The notes beneath the pieces were generated by a model. That model searched no databases. It was not told the DNA's origin and was given only the letters and a program-made list of their open reading frames with translations. This document shows positions 32,880-44,197 of a stretch of DNA of 64,000 bases, in pieces (within the stretch, counting starts at the first letter, position 1; every line of letters begins with the position of its first letter). The position numbers and the translations under genes were made by a program. This DNA is from Monoplex corrugatus (lineage: Eukaryota; Mollusca; Gastropoda; Littorinimorpha; Ranellidae), in contig JAPXFY010000031.1 of NCBI GenBank assembly GCA_030674185.1, forward strand, positions 41,817,532-41,881,531, written 5' to 3'.

Positions 32880-33890
32880 TTTTGCCTCATGAAGTTATGA
32901 AATATTATACAGATATCATGCTTTGTTTTTGACTGATTCTCTCTTTAAAAAAAAAAAAAAAAAAAAGGGCAATTATGCAGTTTCATCAATGTTCTTGATT
33001 GGTAATAATATAATGTTATGCTTGAATTTGTTCATGATTTCTTGTATATTTGTATGAACAAGTATGTTTGAACAATTACTGGTATGTTGGAGTGCGGGGC
33101 TTGAAATTTTGATGTGACCATTAACTTTAAGTAGGTGACACATGAGCCGTTTCTCTCATACAGCTGAGGAGAAATGTTTGAACCTGTGTGGTCAGACCTA
33201 TCAGCACAGAATGGATGGAGTGCTACACAATACTTTTGAAATGGATTGGACGTGAGGTGAAGTTCATTGCGGGGTTTTTGACGTTTTGCTTTTAAAACAG
33301 ACATCAGAAGCAAAGCAGTAGAAAACACGGAATGGCCTTTTCTTGATAATGTTTGTAATATTTGCTTTGGATATTCCAAATGTTACATTATTAGTTGTGA
33401 TACAACTTTATTGACTATTTTGTCTCCGAATCGGAGAGTTTCATGGCTTTACTATAAGATGCCATTTGTCAAGCCTTCATTGGCTGGAGGATGCCAGTTG
33501 TTCTTTGGAATAAATCCAAGGCCATTTGAGATGCATGTTTACCGATCAGTGCTTCTGGTATTGAAATTTCATAGACAGTCCTACTGTCTGTAATTATTTT
33601 TTGTTCAGTATATTTCCATTATTATAAACTTGTGGGCAATCACAGAAGAAATGTTCTGTGGAACAGTTCTGCTTTGTTGGTGCTATGGGAACATGATTTG
33701 TTTTCTTTTATCTTCATTTTCTTGAAATGTGTATTTGGAGGATATGTGTTCTGCAATATTTTCCATTGAAGAACTTTTTAAAAAACTTGTTTAAATATTT
33801 TTGATGTTACAGGGACATATGAATACAATACAAAAGTGGACATGTAATAAATCAGCATGTGAACCAACATTTACAATTGCATTAAAGTGC
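32880..33890. other. Unassigned sequence
   Basis: Apart from a poly-A run at about 32947-32966, no gene or shared repeat was recognised. The minus-strand frame at 33032-33379 has no recognisable domain. Confidence 0.35.
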
Positions 33891-33949
33891 ACAGGTTAGT
33901 GTAATGCGAGCTTTGTAAACAGAATGATGTAGTCAGAGGTGTAGATCAT

Positions 33950-34435
33950 AGCGGAACCAGGAGTCTTTGCATTCTCTCCACCAAGCTCTGTGTCGCATAA
34001 TTTTTCCTGAAGCTTCTCACAAGTGTCTTTGCTGTTTTGCTGTTTTCTGAGCTAGCAGGATATTCGTCTTGTTGCATGCATTCTTATGCAGCGTGTGATA
34101 TGCGTCTCTCTTTTGTTTTTCATTTATATGGCAACATAATCCAACATTGATACAGTGGAATAAGCTTTCCTGCATTTTTGTGAGCTTGGTGCTTAAGGCC
34201 AGTATGATTCCAGAGGTTCTTTGATCATTTTTGGACATTCCAGTGTAGTAGAAAATGTAATCTTTTCCAACATCTACGAACTGAGTTTCGTTTGCAAATC
34301 TAGTCTCACTTAGGGAAGGTATGCAGTCTTGTAGCATCCAACATCCTTGCGATTGAGGCTGTACACTATTCTTCTAGTCTGTCCACTTTGTCCTGTGTAT
34401 GTATGGTTTGGACATTCCATGCATCAAAGACTTGA
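33950..34435 (-). pseudogene. LINE endonuclease-domain relic (RTE-like)
   Basis: On the minus strand, AWNVQTIHTQDKVDRLEE (start of an APE endonuclease) is followed, after a frame change, by LSETRFANETQFVDVGKDYI and YYTGMSKNDQRTSGIILAL. These match the LSETRLx...GxGYxFFWSGxxxxxxRxxGVGFAL pattern of RTE-type endonucleases. No reverse transcriptase follows, so this is a decayed N-terminal fragment. Confidence 0.55.
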
Positions 34436-35119
34436 CCTATTTTCTTTGTTTTCTTGTTCATATTGTTTCAACCTCCCAAGGTGAATGGTTAGGCAGATGA
34501 AGCCATCTGTCAGGTACATGCGAGACTGGCTTTGTGTAGGGATTCCTTTGTTTTATTGGCTTGCCCTTCTTCCCCGTTTAGGGAGAGCAGTGCTGTATGG
34601 GAAAGGGATGCTCTGTCAGTATGGGAGGATTCAGACCACATCTGTCCCAGGTCTAGGGTGGACAATGCATCACCCATAACCACCCACTAGCAGAGCCACA
34701 GCTGGACAGGCAGACTTCTCTGCCTGTTCTAGTCACCATTTCTCCATTGCTGCAGGGCTTTTGTCATAAACTGGTGATTGAATGCCTTATTCTGTCCTGG
34801 TTCAAGTTCATATAGAGCCATATTAGTTTCCTAGCCCCTGGCTCAAAAACCTTTCTTGGAGGCACAGGTGCATTTTCCAATTTACCCAAGGCTGGGACAT
34901 TCCATGGTTTTGAATGGGAAGTTGTTTCTCCTTTACGTGGACTGCTTGACAGGGCTAATACGCGCCATCTGCCGAGTTTGATCTCATCCTTTCTGTAGAT
35001 GTGTTACATTCTTGGTGGTGCCTACTCTTTTGCAAGTCTTGTAAAACTGTGTTTGAACCACTGCCATAGGTCCTGTCTAAGGGAGTTGGCGAGAATAGAA
35101 TTCTGAACTTTTTTTTTTT

Positions 35120-35200
35120 ATGGACCTGTCAGAATTTGAACCCAAGTTTTCTGAACTCATTTTCCAGAGCATCTCATCCATTACACTACCCCCCCCCCCC
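35120..35200 (-). repeat. tRNA-like SINE head
   Basis: On the minus strand, GGTAGTGTAATGGATGAGAT (A-box region) and CTTGGGTTCAAATTCTGAC (B box) are spaced as in a tRNA. The counterpart in copy B is at 51795-51872. Probably the head of a tRNA-derived SINE rather than a working tRNA, because the arms do not pair well. Confidence 0.5.
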
Positions 35201-35699
35201 CCTTTCCAGGATAGTCATCTTATCCATTATGCTCAACTTGGAGGCGTCAGTATCTGAGAGCACCATTACAGCACTTCTCCAATTGCCAATAAAGGATTCT
35301 CTAACAGACCTACCCTCTGGTGCCAAGATTACCAAACCCCCTGATATAAACAACGCATGGCAAGACTCTGGGAGCTGATGATATTCCAGCGTATATCTAC
35401 AGGACTTGAGTGGAGGTGTTCCTGGGGACCCGACATCTCTGTAGCAGTGAATGTCCGGTTGATCTTTTGTTCATGAGCCAGTAGGCCTATCAAAATTCTG
35501 ACTGTCTGGTGTTTCCATCCCAGTAGGAACACTTCAAATGCTGTCTGTACGCTCCACTTCTGAATGTTTCACATTCTGATGGCATCGGCTTCGTGTTTTG
35601 TAGGTTCCCACATTTCCATTTTCCCAGATGTCTTGGCCTGGTCAGCACTATAGAGGTTTTGTTTCAGGTTTGAGGAAGTCTGCCAGATGTGTACCAGTA

Positions 35700-36650
35700 A
35701 TTTTTACAGATGTTTCATTTGTTTTTGCTTTTTGTGTCATACTTTTTGTAGATGGTTTTCATTTGATTTTGCATTTTTTTGTCATACATTTCATACATCT
35801 GGATGGAATGTCATACATTTTGGTGATTTTTTCATTTTCTTTTGCTTTTTGTTTCATACATCTGGATGGAATGTCTGATACTTTTTGATGGTGGTTTCAT
35901 TTTCTGTTGTTTTTTGTTTCATACATCTGATGGAATGTTGATACTTTTTGTGTGTTTTTCATTTTCTGTTGTTTTTTGTTTCATACATCTGCATGGAATG
36001 TCTGATACTTTTTGATGTTTTTTTCATTTTCTGTTGTTTTTTGTTTCATACATCTGGATGGAATGTCTGATACTTTTTGATGGTGGTTTCATTTTCTTTT
36101 AATTTTTGTTTCATACATCTGCATGGAATGTGATACTTTTTGTGTTTTTTTCATTTTCTGTTGTTTTTTGTTTCATACATCTGGATGGAATGTCTGATAC
36201 TTTTTGGTGGTGGTTTCATTTTCTTTTAATTTTTGTTTCATACATCTGCATGGAATGTGATACTTTTTGTGTTTTTTTCATTTTCTGTTGTTTTTTGTTT
36301 CATACATCTGCATGGAATGTCTGATACTTTTTGGTGGTGGTTTCATTTTCTTTTAATTTTTGTTTCATTATATCTGGATGGAATGTCCGATACTTTTTGG
36401 TGGTGGTTTCATTTTCTTTAATTTTTGTTTCATATATCTGGATGGAATGTCCGATACTTTTTGGTGGTGGTTTCATTTTCTTTTAATTTTTGTTTCGTAC
36501 ATCTGGATGGAGTGTCCAAAACATTTTGGTTGTTTTTTCATTTTCTGTTGTTTTTTGTTTCATACATCTGGATGGAATGTCTTATACTTTTTGGTGGTGG
36601 TTTCATTTTCTGTTTTTTTTGTTTCATACATCTGGATGGAATGTCTGCAC
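35700..36650. repeat. ~64-bp minisatellite, about 14 units
   Basis: Units contain TTTCATACATCTGGATGGAA, then TGTCTGATACTTTTTG and TTTCATTTTCTGTTGTTTTT. Fourteen CATCTGxATGGAATG-type motifs were counted between 35796 and 36650, at 62-66-bp spacing. The corresponding position in copy B (52414-52503) has one unit. The Phe/Trp-rich plus-strand frames are repeat artefacts. Confidence 0.92.
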
Positions 36651-36811
36651 AGAAAGACTTGTATTGTTATACGTTTCTGCTAAGAGATGTATTTTGGATA
36701 TGGATATTGAGGCATGATGATGCCGTTTTGTTTTTGCTGTTTCATTTGTTTGTTATTAGAAAGTATAGTTCATTTGAAAAATACCATCTGTTCAGGTGTG
36801 TGTGTGAGCAT

Positions 36812-36910
36812 GTATATGTTTAAGCATGTGTGTGTGTGTGTGTGTGTGGGGCATGTCTGTGTGTGCATGTTGTGTGTGTGTATGTATGTGTGTGTGTGTG
36901 CCTGTGTATG
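36812..36910. repeat. (TG)n-rich microsatellite
   Basis: Interrupted GT repeats, also present in shorter form in copy B (52650-52735). Confidence 0.9.
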
Positions 36911-37539
36911 CACTTGCATGCATTCATGTGAAATATGTTTTGTGATGAAACTACATTTTGTTTATCTAGGTCTGTATGTTGTTATTGCTTTTTTGTTTTG
37001 TTGTTTTATTTCGATTTGGCAGACTTTTGCATCTCTGTCTCCTTTGAACACGTATACACACCACATGCGTACATGCACACATGCATGAATACACACAGAA
37101 ACACATACGCACATGCAGAAAATATATGTAGGCCTACATACACACACATAGGTGCGCATTATATTGCACAAACTTCATACTTGCACACACTCACACATCA
37201 GAAACAGAACAGATTGATGATAGCGGATAACGCAGGGCACAATTACACTTGAACAGCACAGAACAATTACTACTGTATACAAGAGAACTCAAAACAAGAA
37301 CCAGTGGAAGTAGTACTCGAGGCCACAGGACCCCTTTCCATGCAGCGACTGTGGAAGAACATTTGTCTCCAGTATAGGTCTTATGGAGACCATAGAGAGA
37401 GAGAGAAATAGATAGTCCCATAACCCTGAGGTCGTAGGGGAGTGAGGTGGTAGAGACTCAACTTTCCTTGGGACCAGCATTATGAGGACGGTGCCCATCT
37501 CCTGTCCCTCTGCTCTTCCTTTTAAGAGTGTCATGGCAG

Positions 37540-37920
37540 TGCAGCGCCACCCTTTTTTTCTTTTTTTTTTTTTTTTTTTTTTTGACCAAGACTTAAGAAA
37601 GGCAAGAAGGCTTAATGGTCTTCAAAGGGAGGGATCTGGGAAATCAACCTATCTCTCCAATGTTTCATACCAGGGCAGCTGGGCAATGCCATGCTCTTCA
37701 CGATTTTCATCTGCCGTGGGATCTTTAGCGTGCACGTGCGCGGCCAGAAGGCACACACGTCTGACACGTTTTTCATCCTCCACTGAAGATTAGATGTTCA
37801 GTTCGATTTTCTGGTCAAACTGAGGAGAAAAGTTGAGGTCTCTATGGGGAGCGAACCCTGGAACCTCAAGTTAAGTTATTGGCAGGTGAACATCTGAACC
37901 ATTCTGTCACCCTTCTCTCT
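37540..37920 (-). repeat. SINE-like segment in copy A
   Basis: The minus strand has a tRNA-like head near 37905-37850 (GGGTGACAGAATGGTTCAGA and GAGGTTCCAGGGTTCGCTCC) and ends near the GCGCCACC motif. The homologous segment in copy B is 56250-56640, and a GTGCTGCGCCACCC motif also occurs at 61830. Confidence 0.45.
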
Positions 37921-38104
37921 ATGGAGACTATACCAGGTGATAAATGACTAGTGTGTCTTCTCATCCATGAGATTGATTATTGTACGCTAGCAGTTGTATT
38001 GAAAAGGGGTAAACAAATCCTCTGTGACCATGACAAATGTAAGCATGTCTACATACCGGTCGCCATAATGTAGTGGTTTGCACAACAAATTACTGACTGA
38101 AAGG

Positions 38105-38288
38105 AAAGTTAGTTTGGCCGATCTCCCAATTGAGCCTCTGTGACGTACTCCTTCCATTTGCTCCTGTCCAACATAGCTGCCCTGATCTCATCAATGTTTT
38201 CGAGGCCAGTGTCTCTTTTGAGAAGATCAATGAAGTCTGTTGTCTTCCATCCCCTGTTCGCTCTCCCCCCAGTTGGCTGCCACAGTAC
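38105..38288 (-). pseudogene. RTE-type LINE 3' end relic
   Basis: The minus-strand frame GWKTTDFIDLLKRDTGLENI followed by DEIRAAMLDRSKWKEYV and LGDRP matches the conserved C-terminus of RTE-like LINE proteins (LLKRDTGLExxDELRAAMLDRxxWRxxV). Only this end is present. It abuts the right edge of duplication copy A. Confidence 0.7.
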
Positions 38289-38309
38289 AAGTTGTGAAGA
38301 AAGAATAAC

Positions 38310-40560
38310 AAATCATTCATATACCGAGAGCAACACATGTCAAAATATTTTCATTTCAGTATAAGTCTTGGTGGTTTGGTTTGAAACTTTTTTTTTACAC
38401 AAAATAGTTATGACAACAACAGATATCACGTTCTGCTAAAATACGCACTGGCATGATTAATGTGATAGTTAATCAACTGTTCAATGTCATGAAATATGTC
38501 AAATCTGTAAGAGTAGTGTATTCACCTTGTTATAACAAAAACATTGAGGAATAACCCTTCATGAATGCCAAACAATAGACTGTTTTCATATCTAAAGCAA
38601 ATTGACATATGCCAAATTACTTCCATTTCAGTAATAAGTCCAGACGGCTTGTTTGAAAACAATACAATTTTAAACCAAACATTTGTGTCAAAACCAGGTT
38701 CAAATACTACTGAAACACACACTGGTAAGATGATCGTGATAGTTAACTGCACAGTTAACTATAAAAAAAATGGTCAAGTGTATCAGCTCTGCAGAATTAA
38801 TACATAAACATTCAAAAGTAATTTGATTTATAAATACTTCATATGAAAAGTCATATGTTAAAACGGCATAACTAAAATGATGGACTATGGTAAAAACTGT
38901 TAAAATAGTTAATAAAAGTGAAAAATATGCTATATGAAAAATCCCCATAGCACAAAAATTCTTTACCGTGTTAGTCGCAATGCATCTCTTAAGTTGATTA
39001 TGTGTAATATTTGACAAAAACATATATCACCATATTAGCCTATCTCATTTCAGCTTAATATTGTCTCAAGCTTATGAGCACAATAACATGCTGGTTTCTA
39101 AGTACTGTCCCATCAAACTAAACAAAATTCAGGTTTCACAGATGTTTAATATAGACGATTTGGAAATGAAAATAAATTGCAACTCTTCTTGACACAGTTA
39201 GGATCAGTGTTGTATCACAGTATTCATCAGCAGTAGGCTACATGATACCCCAAACATTTTAAATGTATACATATAGGTCTATACAAAAAAGTTTCTTTAA
39301 AAAAAATATGTATGAATGATAGTACATCCCTCTTCATTTCATCAAAATGCTATAGAATTTATGTATGTTATGAAGCCATCAAATTTGTGATCACCTATTT
39401 GTTGATCAGGTACTGCTCTAAACTGTTCTCTACTTAACAATGTAATTAAACACAGTGAAAAAGTATTCCTTCTACTTTATCAGTGTCACTGAGTGATGTG
39501 GAACACTTGTCCAGGGTGCTAGTCTGCTGTCCTGTTGGAATGCCAGTATTGATCTCTCCAAGTATTTCTGGACAAAACTCTGAAAGCAATGCCAAATGAC
39601 AAATCATATATCAAAAGCAAAACAACACATATCAAAATATCACTTCAGTGTAAATCCTTATGGTTGGCTTAAAAATAATGTTTTTTTTTTCACATACTAT
39701 GATAATAATGACTGATGCCAAGTGCTAATGAAGTAAACACTGGCATGATTAGCATGAGAGATAATTACTTGAAATTGTAAAGTAAAATCTGTGAAAAGAG
39801 TGTATTACCATTGTTGTAACATTGTTGTAACAGTGTATTTGAGAACTAATACCTCTTCAAAAAATCCAAACAACAAATCATTTTATACCTGAAATAATAT
39901 GGTATATGTCAACATATTTTCATTTCAGTACTAAAGTCCAGATGGCGTGTGAAAATAATATACATTTTACCAACTATCTATAGCAATTGCAAGCGTCAAG
40001 TACTGGTGAAACATGCACAGGTAATGATTACTGTGATTGTCAATTATAAAAAGTTGCCAAATATTAAATCTGTAACAAAACTAAATGAAATGTGTTCAAA
40101 TGGTGCATGAAAAAAAACAGAATAGCAAGAGTAGTCTAGTCATCTACTCTCTGCATAATAAAATACCAAGTATAATGACTACCATGTGCTCTTTCTATAT
40201 CAGTGGATTCCAGGTGACTGATGACACAGTGAAGAAAAGAGTGATCTGTTGTCCAGTTCAAATGCCACAGCAAGCTAGGCCTTTTGTTACACGTCGTTAT
40301 TGTCTTGCTCTGAAATAAAGACCATCTGACATGAGTGATAAATCTGAAGAAAGAACGGTTTGCTGATATGACCGATGGGTTAATGTTAGTCTAAAATGAA
40401 AAGAGCAAAATGTGTGTCAGAATATTAAATGAATCATCCTCATGTCAGGAAATCCTTGCAGCTTTATACAGAGTTGCTGTTATACAGGTGATCACTGACA
40501 AAACAATTCTTTAAGGTGTCAAACATCAAATCAGTGAAAATAGCAGCTCTTCAGAAAACA
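38310..40560 (+). repeat. Degenerate exon-like repeat array
   Basis: Units at about 38310-38540, 38560-38790, 39600-39850 and 39870-40080 share a CATTTCAG acceptor-like motif, a ~90-bp segment and an ACTGG(T/C)A donor-like end, then GTGATAGTTAA-type sequence. In the second unit the segment is open (ISPDGLFENNTILNQTFVSK, with three N-glycosylation motifs). Two further segments, 39494-39600 and 40203-40318, share a terminal-exon-like frame with RVLVCCPVGMP / RVICCPVQMP followed by a stop. This looks like a tandemly duplicated, decaying gene fragment; no product is recognised. Confidence 0.4.
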
Positions 40561-40783
40561 AGAAAAGTAAGCTGCTATCATGCAAGAAATAATTTGTTTA
40601 TTTCTGATGCTAAAGTACATTTAAGAATGAATATTGAATAAAGAATTGCAAGAAAGCTAGTAACTTTGTTACACTTTTTTTTATTAGTATTGACTGACCA
40701 TTATAAATATGATGCTTTGTTGTGAAAAGAAGTAACAGCTTTCAAAATAAAGGTACACACATAAGTCATGAAGCCAAGTCATT

Positions 40784-40931
40784 TCATCCCACCATACCAT
40801 AGATCTCAAACATTGTTTTGCATGCACCACAGCAAACTTGAAACGAAGAGCTTTTTTCCTTTGGCGTGTACTCTGTCCTACACTCTGTAGCATCACCATC
40901 ATGATCCCATTCATCTGGCTCATCAACACGC
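40784..40931 (-). CDS. Possible terminal coding exon, unknown product
   Basis: After a TTTGTTTCAAG acceptor at 40932 the minus strand reads RVDEPDEWDHDGDATECRTE and VCCGACKTMFEIYGMVG, then a stop at 40786-40784. An AATAAA signal occurs about 100 bp downstream (complement of TTTATT near 40680). The composition looks coding (acidic, Cys-containing), but no family is recognised and no upstream exon was found. It could be a chance frame. Confidence 0.3.
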
Positions 40932-41033
40932 CTTGAAACAAAAGAATTTGTCATGAGTACTGAACAGAACATGACTAAATAAGCATGATGAAACCATCAG
41001 ACAGGCCGGCCATCTTCACCCAAAAATAAAATG

Positions 41034-42220
41034 TTAATCAATCATGAAAACAAACAAAAATAAAAATACATATCTGTCCCTTGGTTCTAAACTATATTTG
41101 AATGCATACTTCATTTTAAGGTGTGATTGTGTAGTAAATTCAGAAATCATCTCTACCCAACAGAAATATATCCACATCATAATGCAACGGTAATGGGAAG
41201 AGTGGTGGAAAAACTGGGAACAAAAAATAAAATTCTCACAGTCATCCACTGACATGGCAGTGGCACCACAAAGTATTTTGATTGCCTGTTGTCTGTATGT
41301 TTGTCTGTTGGTGTGTCTCTCTGTCAGTCTTATCTTTGTGTACTCAACTATGTCGATCTAAAAAGCATAACATTTCATCATCTCCTTTTTCTATCATGTC
41401 CCTTGCTCAAGAGAGGACAACAACATCTAAACTTGTAACAAATCAATGGGAAATACAAACTGTGTGTGTGTGTGTATATATATATATAATGATACAATGT
41501 AACACAATACTTAAATAATAACAACAATATGGACATAGAGTAATAAATAAGCATTATATAATGATACAATGCAATGCACAAATAACAACATAAGGGATGT
41601 GTGCACTGATGACAATACTGGAAACTTAATACAATCAAATGTGAATATGATCGCTGCCATTAAACTAAGATAAGTAATGTGAAATAAAATATAACAATAA
41701 ATCAGAGAATTATATAATTTAAGTGGATGTCCTTAGAGAAAGACACAGACAGACAGAGACAGAGATACAGACAGACAGACAAGAGTTTGGAGTTTGGTAT
41801 CTGTTGAAGAGGGATTCATCATACTCAGACAAACTCCATACCTGCAACTAATTGGCTGAGACTCCCTGAGCTTATGCAAAACCTTAAACCACCCTATGTG
41901 CTGGTGAAGGTCCAAACATAGGGGGGAGAAGAGACCTGTGAAACATCAGGCCAACACAACCAGAATTGATACGGGCTACAAGCAAGCTAGTTTTTAATGT
42001 TACAGGCTAGAATTGGACTCGAGATATTAGATGTTGATACTATTATAGCTCAAACAAAAGAACCAGCCGTCCCACAGAGAGAGAGAGAGATCCATTGTTA
42101 GAATAAAAATGCAATCACAGAAACCAGAAGACATTTTAATAGCAATGTCAGCAATAACAGTACTAGAAAAAGATACAGGCTAACGAGCTTTACCTCGTTG
42201 GTGTAATGAAATCACACTTT
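41034..42220. other. Unassigned sequence with short simple repeats
   Basis: Contains TG/TA repeats (41460-41490) and (CAGA)n (41745-41782). A segment near 41930-41990 loosely resembles 32450-32490 (GACCTGTGAAA...CCAACAC). No gene was recognised. Confidence 0.35.
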
Positions 42221-42224
42221 ACTG

Positions 42225-42472
42225 CGCTGTATCGATTGATTGATTTGGTTCAGTTTTTACGTCGACATCCACGTCAAGTGATATGGCCGATGGGGATAAC
42301 CATCCCAGGGAAGGGGGATCTATCTAATCCTAGACTGACACCACCAGAACAACAATAATGTTAAGATGGGACAGTGAGATGGTCAGTTTTAATATAGCGC
42401 ACCCCAGAATTCGAACCCACAACCATTGGCATGTGAATCCGACGCTCAAACCAACTGAGCTACTGGGGCCCG
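42225..42472 (-). repeat. tRNA-derived SINE
   Basis: On the minus strand the head (42472-42400) reads GGCCCCAGTAGCTCAGTTGG, a perfect A-box region, and GTTGTGGGTTCGAATTCTGG, a perfect B box, spaced as in a tRNA. The anticodon arm does not fold properly, so this is a SINE head and not a tRNA gene. About 170 bp of body follows. Confidence 0.65.
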
Positions 42473-42901
42473 CGTGCGCTGTATCACCAGTGAACTCTGT
42501 TTAGGAGTCCTCTTCGTCAGTTCTGTTCTCGCGCACTGGTAGAGGGTAGACAGCTAAATGCTCACTCAGCTGGGAGTCAGGCGCATATCTTGGCAAAGAC
42601 GGAATAGTTAGTGATCAGGCCTAGCGTTACAACATCAAAAGCACGACGCCGACGTAAGTAAACAAAACAGGGGTGGGTGACACACCCTTTCCGTGCCACC
42701 CAGCTGCCAAGGACATCAAAGGATCCTGAGCCTAACGCCGGTAGTTGTCTTTGTGGCTTTGTCCACTTCAGGATGACAGTGCAGAGGCTACAACAATGTC
42801 AACAAACTGTTCAATCTATCCCCCTCCCTCCCTGTGACACATAGGTTTACTCTTACCATTGTTTGGTTACCATTGTAGCTGTCCTGTTATATTTTCCTTG
42901 T
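42473..42901. other. Unassigned sequence
   Basis: Nothing recognised between the SINE head and the MITE; moderately GC-rich and apparently single-copy. Confidence 0.35.
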
Positions 42902-43090
42902 TTAACCCTTTGTCTACTGCACCCTATCCATTAACTGCAAAAACGTAACTGTGAATCCACAACTTATCCACCAGTTTCCTGTAGGAAGCTGGTAGGTAGG
43001 ATGAGGCAGTCAAAGGGTTAAGTTTTGCTTTGCTAGCATGGTTGACAATGTAGGATGCTGGTGGACAGGGAGCAGGAGTCAAAGGGTTAA
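42902..43090. mobile_element. TTAA-flanked nested-palindrome MITE, copy 6
   Basis: Begins TTAACCCTTTGTCTAC and ends GGAGTCAAAGGGTTAA; the inner palindrome is partly decayed (TTTCCTGTAGGAAGC centre). It lies just upstream of the DIRS-like gag frame. Confidence 0.72.
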
Positions 43091-43268
43091 TTGTTTCTCC
43101 TGTTTCTTTTACCCTTGTCTGTGCATGTTTTCTGTATCTTATCTTATATTCAAAAGAGAATAAGGTTTCTCGGCAGCCATCTTCCAGCTCGCCTCGTACT
43201 CTCTGAGCAGCTAAGTATTTTTCAATTTCGCTACGCGATCGATCGATTCTCGTTGCTGTTTTTGTGTC

Positions 43269-43552
43269 TTGCCTATGTTTTCGTTTAAGGGAGAAACTTA
43301 TGTGAAGCGATTGGGTGGCAAAGCGAGGGTTAAGAAGATTTCGTCCGCCGAATTCTCCAACCCACAGACCGGTGGTTCGACCGGCGCACCAAAACCCGCT
43401 CTCTCTTCATCTTTGTCTCTCCCTTCTTCGTCTTCTCTCTCTCACTCTCTCGACAAGTCATCACAACTCGGCTACGGTTCTGTTGCGGTGACCACGAGCC
43501 CTCAACTCTGCTCCGGCTCAGTTGACTTTTCGTCATTTTGCGGCCTTCACAC
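43269..43552 (+). pseudogene. DIRS-like retroelement gag region, 5' part
   Basis: The frame starts at ATG 43284 or an upstream start (MFSFKGETYVKRLGGKARVK) and continues through a Ser/Pro-rich stretch into SSQLGYGSVAVTTSPQL and VDFSSFCGLHT. The second half is the beginning of the ~510-bp unit repeated at 48672 and 49181. It is cut at the CTTCACAC target site by the P-element and resumes at 48208. Gag assignment is inferred from position upstream of a DIRS-type RT. Confidence 0.55.
43545..43552. repeat. 8-bp target-site duplication, left
   Basis: CTTCACAC, repeated exactly at 48200-48207. P elements make 8-bp duplications. Confidence 0.9.
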
Positions 43553-43656
43553 CACAGAAGACAAATAAGACAGAAGGGACAAGCGCCTCCTCGGTATGTT
43601 CCGGCAATTTCCGTAAACGTTCGGGGCGCCATTTTTAAAATGCTGACTGAGGCAGC

Positions 43657-44069
43657 ATGGCGAGTACCAGTACTGTAACCAAACGCGGAGCGTGTTACTG
43701 TTGTGTGATCAACTGCAGCAACAACAATCGTACAAGTATTGACCCAAGAACAGGCAAGCCAGTGCGCTTCTTCTATTTTCCAAATACGGAGACAGACAGA
43801 GAGAGGTAAGTTGGTATTATTTTCAGTCTTCTTGTGTTGAGTGCCAGTGTGTGTGTACACGTGTGACTTGTCAAAACAAAGTGTGCGCCGACAACGTGTA
43901 GGCCACCGCCAACCGACACCGGCCTGCCCCATTGTTTACAAATGCAGTGCATGAACTGCACATGTAAGACCCTATGTTATGTATGTGGAGGCAAATGTGC
44001 ATGGAAACTTTATATTTTTTTTATCAATATTTCATTAGATAACCTGACCTACATAATCCCTTGCATATA

Positions 44070-44118
<49 letters not shown>

Positions 44119-44142
44119 CGTGCGTGCGTGTGTGTGCGTGCG

Positions 44143-44197
<55 letters not shown>

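Larger units (their letters stand above)
34577..38093 (+). repeat. Duplication copy A
   Basis: Starting at GAGAGCAGTGCTGTATGGGA, this ~3.5-kb segment matches 51249-53345 and then 56090-56821 in the same order. Copy A lacks the LINE insertions of copy B but contains a minisatellite (35700-36650) that is a single unit in B. It may be the 3' part of a large retroelement family or a segmental duplication; the shared left part overlaps the distal DIRS-like frame of copy B. Confidence 0.8.

Noticed and set aside
36106..36823. Phe/Trp/His-rich frames of 72-132 codons
   Set aside because: Translation of the 64-bp minisatellite; the single-unit counterpart at 52414 has no such frame.
42400..42472. 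Possible true tRNA gene (minus)
   Set aside because: A and B boxes are perfect but the anticodon stem does not pair and a SINE body follows, so it is called a SINE head.
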